DNA of 64,000 bases from an uncultured Mycoplasmatota bacterium (GTDB taxonomy: Bacteria; Bacillota_I; Bacilli_A; RF39; UBA660): contig UQSR01000001.1 of NCBI GenBank assembly GCA_900543825.1, positions 137,440 to 201,439 on the forward strand, given 5' to 3'. The translations under genes were made by a program, and so were the position numbers. The notes under the pieces were generated by a model that saw only the letters and a program-made list of their open reading frames with translations, made no database searches and had not been told where the DNA came from. This document shows, in pieces, positions 1-7,951 of the stretch (the first letter of the stretch is position 1; each line of letters opens with the position of its first letter).

Positions 1-174
1 TTTAAGAGAATGCTTTATAATAAACTTGTTTATACTGGTGTTACTAGAGCTAAAAAAAGTTTAGTTATAGTTGGAGATGCTAATTCTTTTATATATGGTA
101 TTAATAATGATTATGTTGATAATAGAAGAACTACTTTGAAAGATTTTATTATTAATTATTATAATAATGTATAA
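1..174 (+). CDS. recD2: RecD2-like helicase, C-terminal end (partial)
   Basis: Only the last 57 codons are in the window; the reading frame is open at the left edge. The tail contains YTGVTRAKKSLVIVGD, which matches motif VI of superfamily 1 helicases, where the Arg contacts ATP. It is followed by an RRTTL segment typical of the extreme C-terminus of RecD2/RecD-like 5'-3' DNA helicases in Firmicutes. These enzymes act in replication-fork maintenance and recombination, outside a RecBCD complex. UvrD/PcrA-type helicases share motif VI, but the short tail after it fits RecD2 better. Family assignment is moderate because no other motif is visible. Confidence 0.6.
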   Translation, partial: FKRMLYNKLVYTGVTRAKKSLVIVGDANSFIYGINNDYVDNRRTTLKDFIINYYNNV

Positions 175-249
175 ATTGTTTTAATAGGTTAATAATATTA
201 TTGTATCTAATTTATTTAGATATAGTCATATTTTAAAGGAGTTGGTGTT

Positions 250-408
250 ATGAAATCCAAAATGGGAATGGCTTTAATGGGTTTAGGTATAGGCGTAGGT
301 AGTGCCGCGCTATATCATAATGTAAAAAATGGTAATATGAAAAAGTGGGTTAGAAAAATGAACTCCGCTAAAACTAAAGCCGTAAACGACCTAGAAAATA
401 TGATATAG
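250..408 (+). CDS. Small glycine-rich membrane protein, 52 aa
   Basis: A short gene with a good ribosome site (AAAGGAG about 9 nt before the ATG). Residues 5-22 form a hydrophobic, glycine-rich stretch (GMALMGLGIGVGSAALY) that could be one membrane segment. It is followed by a lysine-rich tail with a short predicted helix. The style resembles YtxH-like or DUF3918-type small proteins often found next to recD2 in Firmicutes, but I cannot assign a family. It follows the helicase gene by about 75 nt and ends in a clear terminator, so it may be the last gene of that transcript. Function unknown. Confidence 0.6.
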   Translation: MKSKMGMALMGLGIGVGSAALYHNVKNGNMKKWVRKMNSAKTKAVNDLENMI

Positions 409-409
409 G

Positions 410-434
410 AAGAGAAATTATTCTCTTTCTTTTT
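410..434 (+). terminator. Rho-independent terminator after the 52-aa gene
   Basis: An 8-bp stem (AAGAGAA paired with TTCTCTT, plus one flanking pair) with an ATTA loop is followed by a T-rich tract. It lies directly after the stop codon. Confidence 0.7.
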
Positions 435-443
435 ATGTTAAAT

Positions 444-478
444 AAAAGTATAGTACATATGTTTTGTACTATACTTTT
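444..478. repeat. 13-bp perfect hairpin
   Basis: AAAAGTATAGTAC (444-456) is a perfect inverted copy of 466-478, with a 9-nt loop. The flanks are not strongly T-rich. It could be a second terminator on either strand or an insulating hairpin between the recD2 end and the small-toxin locus. No protein site can be named. Confidence 0.5.
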
Positions 479-537
479 GTATGAATACTTATAAATAAGG
501 ATCTTATAGGCTAATTTTGAAAATAATTTATTTGATA

Positions 538-566
538 TTGACTATGAATATTAATTTATATATAAT
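538..566 (+). promoter_or_regulatory. SigA-type promoter of the small hydrophobic peptide mRNA
   Basis: TTGACT, a 17-nt spacer and a perfect TATAAT. Transcription would start near 573, about 60 nt before the leader ORF and 95 nt before the peptide ORF, leaving a structured 5' leader. Confidence 0.75.
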
Positions 567-633
567 GGTTAAGTGGTAATACTTATATGGGTGTTCTCTC
601 CTTTTTAATTTGATTAGGAAGGAGTGAGGCTAT

Positions 634-735
634 ATGAAAGAAATTTCCGTAAAGGGGGTTTTGAGTAGTGAAATCAGTTTTAGCATATGTACTTTGCTAT
701 GCTTTAACTATTCTGGTTATTCTTGCTTTAAGTAA
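634..735 (+). CDS. Leader ORF overlapping the small hydrophobic peptide, 33 aa
   Basis: The ATG is preceded by a strong ribosome site (AGGAAGGAG, 9 nt spacing), so this frame is probably translated. It overlaps the 27-aa hydrophobic peptide ORF in the +1 frame and stops inside it, 16 nt before that ORF ends. The predicted peptide begins MKEISVKGVLSS and has four Cys, with no recognisable domain. The layout resembles mok over hok, where translating one frame controls the toxin frame. It could be a regulatory leader whose product does not matter. Confidence 0.5.
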   Translation: MKEISVKGVLSSEISFSICTLLCFNYSGYSCFK

Positions 736-751
736 GAATAATCATAGATAA
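668..751 (+). CDS. Small hydrophobic peptide, type I toxin-like, 27 aa
   Basis: A GTG-started ORF with a strong ribosome site (AAAGGGGG, about 10 nt spacing). The peptide opens with VKSVLAYVLCYALT, continues as one uninterrupted hydrophobic segment of about 18 residues, and ends in a polar basic tail (SKNNHR). One membrane span plus a short charged tail within 27 aa is the usual build of type I toxins (TxpA, BsrG, Fst, Hok and holin-like families). I do not recognise a specific family. It has its own promoter, a structured leader and a convergent antisense RNA over its 3' part. Those neighbours, rather than sequence similarity, support the toxin reading. Non-toxin small membrane peptides remain possible. 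Confidence 0.55.
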   Translation: MKSVLAYVLCYALTILVILALSKNNHR

Positions 752-859
752 AAAAGCGGAGCACTCTACTTAAGGAAGTGTTCCATAAACAAACCAAATG
801 GAGAGAACACCTTTCGAATAAAGGCGCTACCTTTTTATTGTGGGTAAATTTCTCTTTCC
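750..859 (-). ncRNA. Predicted antisense RNA over the 3' part of the toxin-like mRNA
   Basis: On the minus strand a promoter ends at 866. The transcript would start near 859 and run leftward to a terminator whose stem pairs 758-765 with 777-784 (one G-U) and is followed by six U (from 755-750). That gives an RNA of about 110 nt. It is complementary to the peptide mRNA from just after its stop codon, and it covers the right arm (800-811) of the long-range pairing. This matches the 3'-overlapping antitoxin RNAs RatA and SR4 of Bacillus. It is predicted from promoter and terminator patterns only. Confidence 0.55.
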
Positions 860-865
860 ATATAC

Positions 866-894
866 ATTATATATTATATTTTAATAAAATGCAA
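866..894 (-). promoter_or_regulatory. Promoter of the antisense RNA
   Basis: Read on the minus strand: TTGCAT, a 17-nt spacer, TATAAT. It lies immediately beyond the rpsT terminator, so the RNA has its own start and is not rpsT read-through. Confidence 0.65.
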
Positions 895-921
895 TAAAAA
901 AAGAAGTAATTATTTTACTTC
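895..921 (-). terminator. Terminator of rpsT
   Basis: GAAGTAA/TTACTTC stem overlapping the rpsT stop codon, followed on the minus strand by a run of T. Confidence 0.65.
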
Positions 922-1179
922 CATAGTATTTACTTTTTTTGTTAATCTTGATTTTTCTCTATTAACTTTATTTTTATGTACTAAACCTTTAACACCAGCA
1001 TTGTCTAAAGATTTGATTGCTTTCTTTAAACTTTTTTCTGCTAATTCTTTATTTCCTGCTAATACTGCTTTATCTGTTTCTTTAATGGCATTTTTAACAG
1101 TTGATTTTAGTTGTTGATGTGCTAAAGTTGTCTTTCTAATTTGAACTATTTTTTTCTTTGCATTTTTAACATTTGCCAT
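910..1179 (-). CDS. rpsT: 30S ribosomal protein S20
   Basis: The protein (89 aa) is a small, highly basic helical protein beginning MANVKNAKKK. It carries the S20 pattern: lysine-rich N-terminal helix, a conserved central LKKAIKSLDNAGVKGLVHKN segment and an NREKSRLTKKV tail. S20 binds the 5' domain of 16S rRNA early in 30S assembly. An in-frame TTG seven codons upstream overlaps the ribosome site (GGAAGGAG), so the internal ATG is the better start, with 11 nt spacing. It is a single-gene unit with its own promoter and terminator, divergent from gpr; rpsT next to gpr is a common arrangement in Firmicutes. Confidence 0.95.
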   Translation of the reverse strand: MANVKNAKKKIVQIRKTTLAHQQLKSTVKNAIKETDKAVLAGNKELAEKSLKKAIKSLDNAGVKGLVHKNKVNREKSRLTKKVNTMEVK

Positions 1180-1211
1180 AAAAATTTCATCTCCTTCCAA
1201 AACTACTTATA

Positions 1212-1240
1212 ATTTTATCAAAAAAATATAAAAAAAGCAA
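1212..1240 (-). promoter_or_regulatory. rpsT promoter
   Basis: On the minus strand: TTGCTT, 17 nt, TAAAAT, placed about 30 nt upstream of the rpsT start. Confidence 0.5.
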
Positions 1241-1283
1241 ATATTTTCCTTATTTTTTGTGAAAAATATTAGTGGTGATATAT

Positions 1284-2306
1284 ATGGGTCATGAAATTGA
1301 TTTAAAAAGGTATGATATTAGAACTGATTTGGTTATTGATACAATTGATAATAATGATGATAATATTGATACTTTAGTTGAAGTTCAAGGTGATATTAAG
1401 ATTACAAAAGTAACAGTGGATGATAATGTTAGTAGGATTATTGGAAAGAAAAAGGGAAGATATATTACAATTGAATTTGATGATGTTACTGATACGGATA
1501 ATAAGAATAAAGTAGAGGATATTTTTACTTTAGAACTTAATGATATTTTTGATATTAGTAAAGTTAATAGTGTACTTATAATTGGACTTGGTAATAGAGA
1601 TAGTACTCCTGATAGTTTGGGGCCTAAAGTAATTGATGATATTGTTGTAACTAGACATTTATTTTTACTTGGAGAAGATGTTAGTGATGGTGTTAAGTGT
1701 ACTTCTAGTTTTAGTCCTGGAGTTATGGGAAATAATGGTATTGAGACCTTTGATATTATTTCTTTGTTATGTAAAGATGTTAAACCTGATTTAGTAATTA
1801 TTGTTGATGCTCTTGCTGCTTCAAATATTGGGAGGGTTAATAAGTGTATTCAAATCACTGATAGTGGTATTCATCCTGGTAGTGGTGTTGGTAACATGAG
1901 AAAAGAGATTAGTTTTGATACTTTAGGTGTTCCTACTATTGCTATTGGTATTCCTACGGTTGTTGAGTCTTCTATTATTGTATATGATACGATGAATTAT
2001 TTATTCAAACATATTTCTTATATTAAAAATAATGCAAATATGAATAAACTTATTGTTAATAGATATAATTATAAAAATAAAATTGATTATAGTGATTTGT
2101 CTTATGATGAGAAAAGGAATTTTGCTGGTTTATTTGGTACTTTATCTGATAGTGATAAGAAGAGTCTTATTAATGAGGTTCTTAACGGGCTTGATTATAA
2201 TTTTATTGTTACTCCTAAGGAAGTTGATTTTCAAATAGATAGGCTTAGTAGTGTTATTAGTAGTGGTATTAATGGATATATTCATGGTACTAAGGTGTCA
2301 AATTAG
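1284..2306 (+). CDS. gpr: Spore germination protease GPR
   Basis: The 340-aa protein matches the GPR family. An N-terminal YDIRTDLVID segment corresponds to the conserved region at the zymogen cleavage site. It is followed by GLGNRDSTPDSLGP, then FSPGVMGNNGIET and VDALAASNIGRVNKCIQ. GPR is an atypical aspartic protease that degrades small acid-soluble spore proteins at germination. It is made in the forespore as an inactive precursor. The ATG used here is preferred over two upstream GTG codons because those overlap the GTGGTGAT ribosome site. Length is close to family norms. I found no clear SigG promoter. The gene is good evidence that the lineage forms, or recently formed, endospores. Confidence 0.93.
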   Translation: MGHEIDLKRYDIRTDLVIDTIDNNDDNIDTLVEVQGDIKITKVTVDDNVSRIIGKKKGRYITIEFDDVTDTDNKNKVEDIFTLELNDIFDISKVNSVLIIGLGNRDSTPDSLGPKVIDDIVVTRHLFLLGEDVSDGVKCTSSFSPGVMGNNGIETFDIISLLCKDVKPDLVIIVDALAASNIGRVNKCIQITDSGIHPGSGVGNMRKEISFDTLGVPTIAIGIPTVVESSIIVYDTMNYLFKHISYIKNNANMNKLIVNRYNYKNKIDYSDLSYDEKRNFAGLFGTLSDSDKKSLINEVLNGLDYNFIVTPKEVDFQIDRLSSVISSGINGYIHGTKVSN

Positions 2307-2316
2307 TGTAATATTC

Positions 2317-2346
2317 TTTACTTTTTTATTTTTTCTATTATATAAT
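2317..2346 (+). promoter_or_regulatory. Promoter of the CofE-like/gap unit
   Basis: TTTACT, an 18-nt spacer and TATAAT, about 20 nt before the CofE-like start. Confidence 0.55.
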
Positions 2347-2366
2347 GATAATAGGAGAGTGATGTA

Positions 2367-3551
2367 ATGAGATGTGTAGGAACTGTAAGTAGAGGTATTA
2401 GAACAGGTGTTATTAAAAATGGGGATAATTTAGAAGATATTGTTGTTAATTCTGTTCTTAGAGCTAGCTTGAGTGATGGATTTGATATTAAAGACAGGGA
2501 TATTATTGGAATTACTGAAGCTGTAGTTGGTATAGCTTATGGTAATTATGTTACAGTAGATGATATTGCTACTGATATTAGAAGTAAATATCCTGATGGG
2601 GAAATAGGTCTTATATTTCCTATTCTTAGTAGAAATAGGTTTTCAATGATTTTGAAGGGTATTGCTAGGGGTAGTAAAAAAATATATATGTTATTATCTT
2701 ATCCATCTGATGAAGTTGGTAATCATTTATTTAATGATGAATTGTTAGAAGAATATAATATTAATCCTTATAGTGATTCTTTTGGTATTGATACTTATGA
2801 TAAGTATTTTAGGGGTATTGTACATGAATTTACTGGGGTTAATTATATTGATGTATATAGTGAAATATGTAAGAATGAGGATTGTGATATTGAATTTATT
2901 TTTTCTAATAATCCTAAGGAAATTTTTAAATATACTAGAAATGTATTGGCTTGTGATATTCATACTAGGGAAAAAACTAAGAAGGCTTTAAGAGATGCTG
3001 ATATTTTATATGGTCTTGATAATATTATGAATAATAGTATTAATGGTAGTGGATTTAATCCTAAGTATGGTCTTTTGGGTTCTAATAAGAGTACTGATGA
3101 AAAACTTAAGTTATTTCCTAAGGATGGAGAAGAACTTGTATATAATATTCAAAAAAGGATTAAAGATGAAACTGGTAAAAATGTTGAGGTTATGATATAT
3201 GGAGATGGAGCTTTTAAGGATCCTGTAGGTAAGATATGGGAACTTGCTGATCCGGTTGTTTCACCATTTTATACTAGTGGTTTAGAGGGAACTCCTAATG
3301 AGATTAAACTTAAATATATATCTGATAATGTGCTTAGTAATCTTAGAGGAGAAGAACTTAATAATGCTATGAAGGATGAAATAAGAAAGAAAGAAGATAA
3401 TTTAGTAGGACAGAATAAAAGTCTTGGTACTACTCCAAGAAGAATTACTGATTTGGTTGGTTCTCTTTGTGATTTGACTAGTGGTAGTGGTGATAAGGGA
3501 ACACCAGTTGTATATATTCAAGGTTATTTTGATAACTATGCTAATGAATAA
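2367..3551 (+). CDS. CofE-like ligase (F420-0:L-glutamate ligase family)
   Basis: The 394-aa protein matches the bacterial branch of the CofE/FbiB N-terminal ligase family (PF01996). It shows [15 protein letters not shown] at the start and [19 protein letters not shown] near residue 80. Further on are [40 protein letters not shown] and a [10 protein letters not shown] segment near the end. In methanogens and actinobacteria CofE adds glutamate to F420-0 using GTP. Clostridial and Bacilli homologues like this occur without the rest of F420 synthesis, so the true substrate is unknown, and nothing else for F420 is in this window. It is only 14 nt upstream of gap and probably co-transcribed with it. 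Confidence 0.75.
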   Translation: MRCVGTVSRGIRTGVIKNGDNLEDIVVNSVLRASLSDGFDIKDRDIIGITEAVVGIAYGNYVTVDDIATDIRSKYPDGEIGLIFPILSRNRFSMILKGIARGSKKIYMLLSYPSDEVGNHLFNDELLEEYNINPYSDSFGIDTYDKYFRGIVHEFTGVNYIDVYSEICKNEDCDIEFIFSNNPKEIFKYTRNVLACDIHTREKTKKALRDADILYGLDNIMNNSINGSGFNPKYGLLGSNKSTDEKLKLFPKDGEELVYNIQKRIKDETGKNVEVMIYGDGAFKDPVGKIWELADPVVSPFYTSGLEGTPNEIKLKYISDNVLSNLRGEELNNAMKDEIRKKEDNLVGQNKSLGTTPRRITDLVGSLCDLTSGSGDKGTPVVYIQGYFDNYANE

Positions 3552-3565
3552 GGAGATGATTATAG

Positions 3566-4564
3566 ATGAAGATTGCAATTAATGGTTTTGGTAGAATAGG
3601 TAGACTTGTATATAGATTAATGGAAGAAGATGACTTTTTTGATGTTGTAGCTATTAATGATTTATCTAGTAGTGAAGAACTTGCATATTTGCTTAAATAT
3701 GATAGTACACATAGAAATTATGATAAGGAAGTTACTTATGATGATGATGGTATTATAGTTAATGGTAAAAAAACTAGAATATATGCTGAAGCAGATCCTT
3801 CTCTTCTTCCTTGGAGAGAACTTGGTGTAGATTTGGTTTTTGAATGTACTGGTAGATTTACTGATTTAGATAGTGCTATGCTTCATATTAAAGCTGGTGC
3901 TAAAAAGGTAATTGTTAGTGCTCCTTGTAAGGGTGATGTTAAAACCGTTGTATATAATGTTAATGATGATATTATAGATAATGATGATAAGGTTATTTCT
4001 GCTGCTTCTTGTACTACTAATTGCTTGGCTCCAGTCCTTAAGGTACTTGATGATAATTTTGGTATTGCGAGAGGTTTTATGACAACTATTCATGCTTATA
4101 CTAATGATCAGGCAACTCTTGATGTTCCTCATAAGAAGGGTATAAAGGCTAGAAGAGGTAGGGCTTGTGCTATTAATATAGTACCTACTAGTACTGGAGC
4201 TGCTAAAGCTATTGGAAAAGTTATTCCTTCACTTGATGGCAAGTTAGCAGGAGGGGCACTTAGGGTACCTGTACAGGATGGTTCTCTTGTTGATTTATCA
4301 TTAGAATTATTAGAAAAGGTTACTGAAGAAGAGGTTAATAGTATGTTTTTAAATAATGTTAATGATACTTTAAAAGCTACTTATGATCCTATTGTTTCTT
4401 CTGATATTATTGGTAATAAATGCGGTAGTTTGGTTGATTTATCTTTAACTAAAGTACTTGAAAGTGATGGTAAGCAAATGGTTAAGGTTGTTGCTTGGTA
4501 TGATAATGAGATGGGATATTCTATGCAGATGGTTAGAACTGCTAAGAGATTTTTGAGTAAATAA
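3566..4564 (+). CDS. gap: Glyceraldehyde-3-phosphate dehydrogenase
   Basis: Full-length type I GAPDH (332 aa). It has the NAD-binding INGFGRIGRLV at the N-terminus and the catalytic Cys in SAASCTTNCLAPV near residue 150. The active-site His lies in MTTIHAYTNDQ, and NIVPTSTGAAKAI and the C-terminal WYDNEMGYS follow. An Asp after IN (INDLSSS) fits NAD preference. It oxidises glyceraldehyde-3-phosphate to 1,3-bisphosphoglycerate in cytosolic glycolysis. AAGGAGATG serves as the ribosome site. It ends in a strong terminator, closing the CofE-like/gap unit. No pgk or tpi follows, which is unlike the usual glycolytic operon. Confidence 0.97.
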   Translation: MKIAINGFGRIGRLVYRLMEEDDFFDVVAINDLSSSEELAYLLKYDSTHRNYDKEVTYDDDGIIVNGKKTRIYAEADPSLLPWRELGVDLVFECTGRFTDLDSAMLHIKAGAKKVIVSAPCKGDVKTVVYNVNDDIIDNDDKVISAASCTTNCLAPVLKVLDDNFGIARGFMTTIHAYTNDQATLDVPHKKGIKARRGRACAINIVPTSTGAAKAIGKVIPSLDGKLAGGALRVPVQDGSLVDLSLELLEKVTEEEVNSMFLNNVNDTLKATYDPIVSSDIIGNKCGSLVDLSLTKVLESDGKQMVKVVAWYDNEMGYSMQMVRTAKRFLSK

Positions 4565-4588
4565 GGGCTTTTGGAAGTCCTTTTTTTC
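4564..4588 (+). terminator. Terminator after gap
   Basis: AGGGCTT-TTGG-AAGTCCT stem-loop (one G-U) followed by seven T. Confidence 0.75.
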
Positions 4589-4601
4589 TTCTTTAAATTA
4601 C

Positions 4602-4630
4602 TTGACAACAGGTTAATTCTAAGATACAAT
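4602..4630 (+). promoter_or_regulatory. rny promoter
   Basis: A perfect TTGACA, 17-nt spacer and TACAAT. The start site would leave a 5' leader of about 60 nt before rny. Confidence 0.75.
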
Positions 4631-4697
4631 TAATTTGTATAGTTTAAATTAAAATTTTATAATTTTTTCTATAAATGTATTAGAATGGAGGTTTATA

Positions 4698-6251
4698 ATG
4701 AATAATACAGTGTTCTCCATTTTTCTATTCATTCTTGGGTTAATTATAGGATTTGTAGTTGTTTTTATTGTTAATTTTTTAAAGAAGAAAAGTGATAATA
4801 AGAAAGCTGATTCTATAATTGAGACCGCTAAAAAAGATGCTGATAAAATTAAAAGGGATTCTTTATTTGAGACTAAAGAGGAAATACATAAACTTAAAAT
4901 TGATGCTGATAAAGAAATTAAAGAAAAGAAGAGTGAAATTAAAGAACAGGAAGATAGATTACTTCAAAGGGAAAACAATATTGATCGTAGGGATTTGGCT
5001 CTTCAAAATAGGGAGTCTTCTCTTGATGAGAGAGAAAATAATTTATTAGTTAAACAGCAAAAAATTCAAGAATCTAAAGAAGAAGTGGAAGATATTAAAA
5101 GACGTGAGCTTGAAGAACTAGAAAAAATAAGTAAATATACTAAGGAACAGGCTAGAGATGCTGTTATGAAAATGGTTGAGGATAAAATGTCCAAGGAAAT
5201 AGCAACATATATTAAAGAGGCAGAAGCAGAGGCTAAACTTAATGTTGATGAAAAGTCTAAAGAGTTATTAGTTGGTGCTATGCAAAAATATGCTGCTGAT
5301 ATTACTTCTGAGCAGACTGTTTCGGTTATTAATTTACCTAATGATGAAATGAAGGGTAGACTTATTGGTAGAGAGGGTAGAAATATTAGAACTATTGAGT
5401 CTGTTACGGGAGTTGATTTGATTATTGATGATACTCCTGAGGCTATTGTTATATCTAGTTTTGATCCTTTGAGAAGAGAAATTGCTAGACTTGTACTTGA
5501 AAGTTTGATTAAGGATGGTAGAATTCATCCTGCTAGGATTGAAGAGTTATATGCTAAGACTTGTAGTGATATGAAGCAAACTATTAGAGAATATGGTAAA
5601 AATGCTTTGTACGAACTTGCTTTATCTAAAATGGATCCTGAACTTGTTGAGATTGTTGGTAGACTTCATTTTAGAAGTAGTTATGGTCAAAATGCTTTAA
5701 ATCATTCTATGGAGGTTGCTAATCTTGCTGGGCTTCTTGCTTCTGAACTTGGTGAAAATGTTAATTTAGCTAAGAGAGCAGGACTTCTTCATGATATTGG
5801 TAAAGCTATTGACTTTGAGATGGAAGGTTCACATGTTAAAATTGGTGTTGATTTAGCTAAGAAATATGGAGAGGATCCAATTGTTATTAATGCTATTGCA
5901 TCTCATCATGGTGATACAGCTCCTACAAGTGTTATTGCATCGATTGTGGCTATAGCTGATGCTATTTCGGCTTCGAGACCTGGAGCTAGAAATGATTCTT
6001 CTGAAAATTATATTCAAAGATTAGAACAACTTGAGGATATTGGCAATAAGATTGATGGTGTAGAAAAGGCTTATGCTGTGCAGGCTGGTCGTGAACTTAG
6101 GGTTATGGTTAAGCCTGAAGAAGTTGATGATTTGACTGCTCATCAAATTGCTAGAGAAATAAAAGAAAAAATAGAAAATGAACTTAAATATCCTGGTACC
6201 ATTAAGGTTACTGTTATTAGAGAGACTAGAGCACAAGAAGAGGCTAAATAG
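4698..6251 (+). CDS. rny: Ribonuclease Y
   Basis: The 517-aa protein has the RNase Y order: an N-terminal membrane anchor (about residues 5-28) and a long charged coiled coil (about 35-180). Next come a KH domain containing [15 protein letters not shown] (about 222-236) and an HD domain with the [14 protein letters not shown] and [10 protein letters not shown] motifs (about 333-375) plus ASHHGD. RNase Y is the membrane-bound endonuclease that starts mRNA decay in Firmicutes and is linked to the degradosome. It has its own promoter and a GGAGG ribosome site. All metal-binding HD residues are present. Confidence 0.96.
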   Translation: MNNTVFSIFLFILGLIIGFVVVFIVNFLKKKSDNKKADSIIETAKKDADKIKRDSLFETKEEIHKLKIDADKEIKEKKSEIKEQEDRLLQRENNIDRRDLALQNRESSLDERENNLLVKQQKIQESKEEVEDIKRRELEELEKISKYTKEQARDAVMKMVEDKMSKEIATYIKEAEAEAKLNVDEKSKELLVGAMQKYAADITSEQTVSVINLPNDEMKGRLIGREGRNIRTIESVTGVDLIIDDTPEAIVISSFDPLRREIARLVLESLIKDGRIHPARIEELYAKTCSDMKQTIREYGKNALYELALSKMDPELVEIVGRLHFRSSYGQNALNHSMEVANLAGLLASELGENVNLAKRAGLLHDIGKAIDFEMEGSHVKIGVDLAKKYGEDPIVINAIASHHGDTAPTSVIASIVAIADAISASRPGARNDSSENYIQRLEQLEDIGNKIDGVEKAYAVQAGRELRVMVKPEEVDDLTAHQIAREIKEKIENELKYPGTIKVTVIRETRAQEEAK

Positions 6252-6255
6252 TCTC

Positions 6256-6284
6256 TTTACTTTTATATTTAAAAATGTTATACT
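6256..6284 (+). promoter_or_regulatory. Promoter of the 114-aa gene/ftsY operon
   Basis: TTTACT, 17 nt, TATACT, beginning right at the rny stop codon. Confidence 0.55.
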
Positions 6285-6306
6285 TTAGTAGTAAGGAAGT
6301 ATTGAT

Positions 6307-6651
6307 ATGAATAGTTTTAAAATTGAATGTAATGAAAATGTAGATAATTATTATAATGATGTTGTGGTTAATGGTTGTCATAATGATATAGAATTATCAT
6401 GTGATAATATATTTGAAATTGATGGTATTGATTATTTTGGTGAAACGATTGAAAAATACTATACAATATGTCCTAATTGTGGGTATATGGTTTTTATTAA
6501 TAGTGATGGACTTGATGAATCAATTAAGAAAAATGCTAAAGATAAAAATAGTAAGCAAATGTATTTATTTGCTAAAAATAAACTTAAATCTGAATATATA
6601 CATCTTAATTATTTGGAAAGGAATATGGGAAAAAGAAGAGTTCTTAAATAA
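6307..6651 (+). CDS. Hypothetical protein with a CPNC motif, 114 aa
   Basis: I do not recognise the family. The protein has a CPNCGYMVFI segment in the middle, plus Cys and His upstream (NGCHNDIELSC), enough for a small zinc site of the rubredoxin/zinc-ribbon kind. The C-terminal third is lysine-rich and helical (MYLFAKNKLKSEYIHLNYLERNMG). No signal peptide or membrane segment is seen. It lies 14 nt upstream of ftsY with a shared promoter, so it is likely co-expressed with the SRP receptor gene. Whether zinc binds is inference. Confidence 0.6.
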   Translation: MNSFKIECNENVDNYYNDVVVNGCHNDIELSCDNIFEIDGIDYFGETIEKYYTICPNCGYMVFINSDGLDESIKKNAKDKNSKQMYLFAKNKLKSEYIHLNYLERNMGKRRVLK

Positions 6652-6665
6652 TACAAGGAGGAAAT

Positions 6666-7628
6666 ATGGGTTTATTTAATAAGATTAAGAATGCTTTTAG
6701 TAAGGATAAAGAGGCAGTTAAATATGATGAGGGGCTTAGTAAAACAAGACGTGAGTTTGCTACTGAACTTAGTAATTTATCTCGTAAATATAAGAATATA
6801 GATGAGGATTATTTTGAAGAATTAGAAAATATTCTTATTATGGCTGATATTGGTGTTAATACAGTTATGAAATTTGTTGATAAGCTTAAACATAGGGTTC
6901 GTGAAGAAAAGATTACTGATAGTAATGTTTTAAAAGAAATTATTGTTGATGAACTTTTAATTATGTATGTTGATAATGGTGTTATGAGTAGTAAGATTAA
7001 TTATAATGATAATGGTCCTACGGTAATATTATTTATTGGTGTTAATGGGGTTGGTAAAACTACTAGTATTGGTAAGATTGCCAAGAAACTTATAAATGAT
7101 GGTAAAAAAGTTTTACTTGCTGGTGGTGATACTTTTAGAGCTGGTGCTACTGAACAATTAGTAGAATGGGGTAAGAAGATAGATGCTCCTGTTGTTATTA
7201 GTAAAAGTAAAGATCCTGGTGCTGTTATATATGATAGTATAGATAAAGCTATAAAAGAGGAATATGATGTTGTTCTTATTGATACTGCTGGTAGACTTCA
7301 AAATAAAGTTAATCTTATGAATGAACTTGGTAAAATTAATAATGTTATTAAAAAACTAATACCTGATGCTCCTCATGAAACTTTATTAGTAGTGGATGCT
7401 ACTACTGGTCAAAATGGTATTAATCAAGCAAAGGCTTTTAGTGAGGTTACGGATATTACAGGTATTGTTCTTAGTAAACTTGATGGTACTGCTAAAGGGG
7501 GAATTGTGCTAGCTATTAAAGAAGAAGTTGGCATTCCTGTTAAATTTGTTGGTCTTGGTGAAGGTGATGATGATTTAGAATCATTTGATATAGAAAAATA
7601 TGTTTATGGTTTATTTAAAGATTTATAG
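6666..7628 (+). CDS. ftsY: Signal recognition particle receptor FtsY
   Basis: The 320-aa protein is an SRP-GTPase with a short N-terminal region and no long acidic A domain, followed by the N and G domains. GTPase motifs are clear: GVNGVGKTTSIGKIAKKL (about residues 126-143), DTFRAGATEQL, DTAGR and SKLDGTAKGG, followed by VGLGEGDDDLESF near the C-terminus. FtsY pairs with Ffh at the membrane to deliver ribosomes to SecYEG. The strong AAGGAGG site and the downstream ylxM gene match the conserved Firmicute ftsY-ylxM-ffh neighbourhood; ffh itself is not here. Confidence 0.96.
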   Translation: MGLFNKIKNAFSKDKEAVKYDEGLSKTRREFATELSNLSRKYKNIDEDYFEELENILIMADIGVNTVMKFVDKLKHRVREEKITDSNVLKEIIVDELLIMYVDNGVMSSKINYNDNGPTVILFIGVNGVGKTTSIGKIAKKLINDGKKVLLAGGDTFRAGATEQLVEWGKKIDAPVVISKSKDPGAVIYDSIDKAIKEEYDVVLIDTAGRLQNKVNLMNELGKINNVIKKLIPDAPHETLLVVDATTGQNGINQAKAFSEVTDITGIVLSKLDGTAKGGIVLAIKEEVGIPVKFVGLGEGDDDLESFDIEKYVYGLFKDL

Positions 7629-7642
7629 AAAGGGTGATTGTG

Positions 7643-7951
7643 TTGGATAAGAAGAAGAGTACTAAGAAAAAAGAAGAAAAATATAAATTTATTGATACGA
7701 ATAAATTAAGAAAGATGGAACTTATTATTTCTATATTTGTGGGTATTATATTTTTGGCACTTCTTGTTTGTGCTATAATTAATAAAGTATTTATACCTGC
7801 TGCACTTATTTCATTTGCATTATTTTTGTTTTGTATATGTTATTATTATATAGAAGATGAAAGTAAGAAAAAACTTGTATATATTTTATTTGGAGTTGGG
7901 GTACTTCTAATTATTATTGAAGTTATTTATACCTTGGTTAATATTATATAA
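7643..7951 (+). CDS. Two-to-three-span membrane protein, 102 aa
   Basis: A lysine-rich start (LDKKKSTKKKEEK) is followed by three hydrophobic stretches: IISIFVGIIFLALLVCAI, LISFALFLFCICYY and a C-terminal VYILFGVGVLLIIIEVIY. The fold would be a small polytopic membrane protein. Family not recognised. The TTG chosen is 8 nt after AGAAAGGG; an upstream GTG overlaps that ribosome site and a GTG one codon earlier is possible. It lies between ftsY and ylxM and its stop overlaps the ylxM start by one base, so it is translationally coupled. Confidence 0.65.
   Translation: MDKKKSTKKKEEKYKFIDTNKLRKMELIISIFVGIIFLALLVCAIINKVFIPAALISFALFLFCICYYYIEDESKKKLVYILFGVGVLLIIIEVIYTLVNII

Larger units (their letters stand above)
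590..811 (+). repeat. 12-bp long-range inverted repeat spanning the toxin-like mRNA
   Basis: GGTGTTCTCTCC (590-601) is an exact reverse complement of 800-811. The left arm begins about 17 nt into the predicted mRNA and the right arm lies in its 3' part, so the message can close on itself. A local alternative also exists: CTCCTT (598-603) can pair with AAGGAG (619-624), the ribosome site of the leader ORF. Type I toxin mRNAs such as hok are known to be held silent by 5'-3' pairing; the same role here is inferred. Confidence 0.6.

Noticed and set aside
2367..3551. Evidence for coenzyme F420 biosynthesis
   Set aside because: A lone CofE-family gene is common in Firmicutes that lack F420; no cofC, cofD or fbiC is present in the window (yvcK is a CofD-fold protein with a different role).
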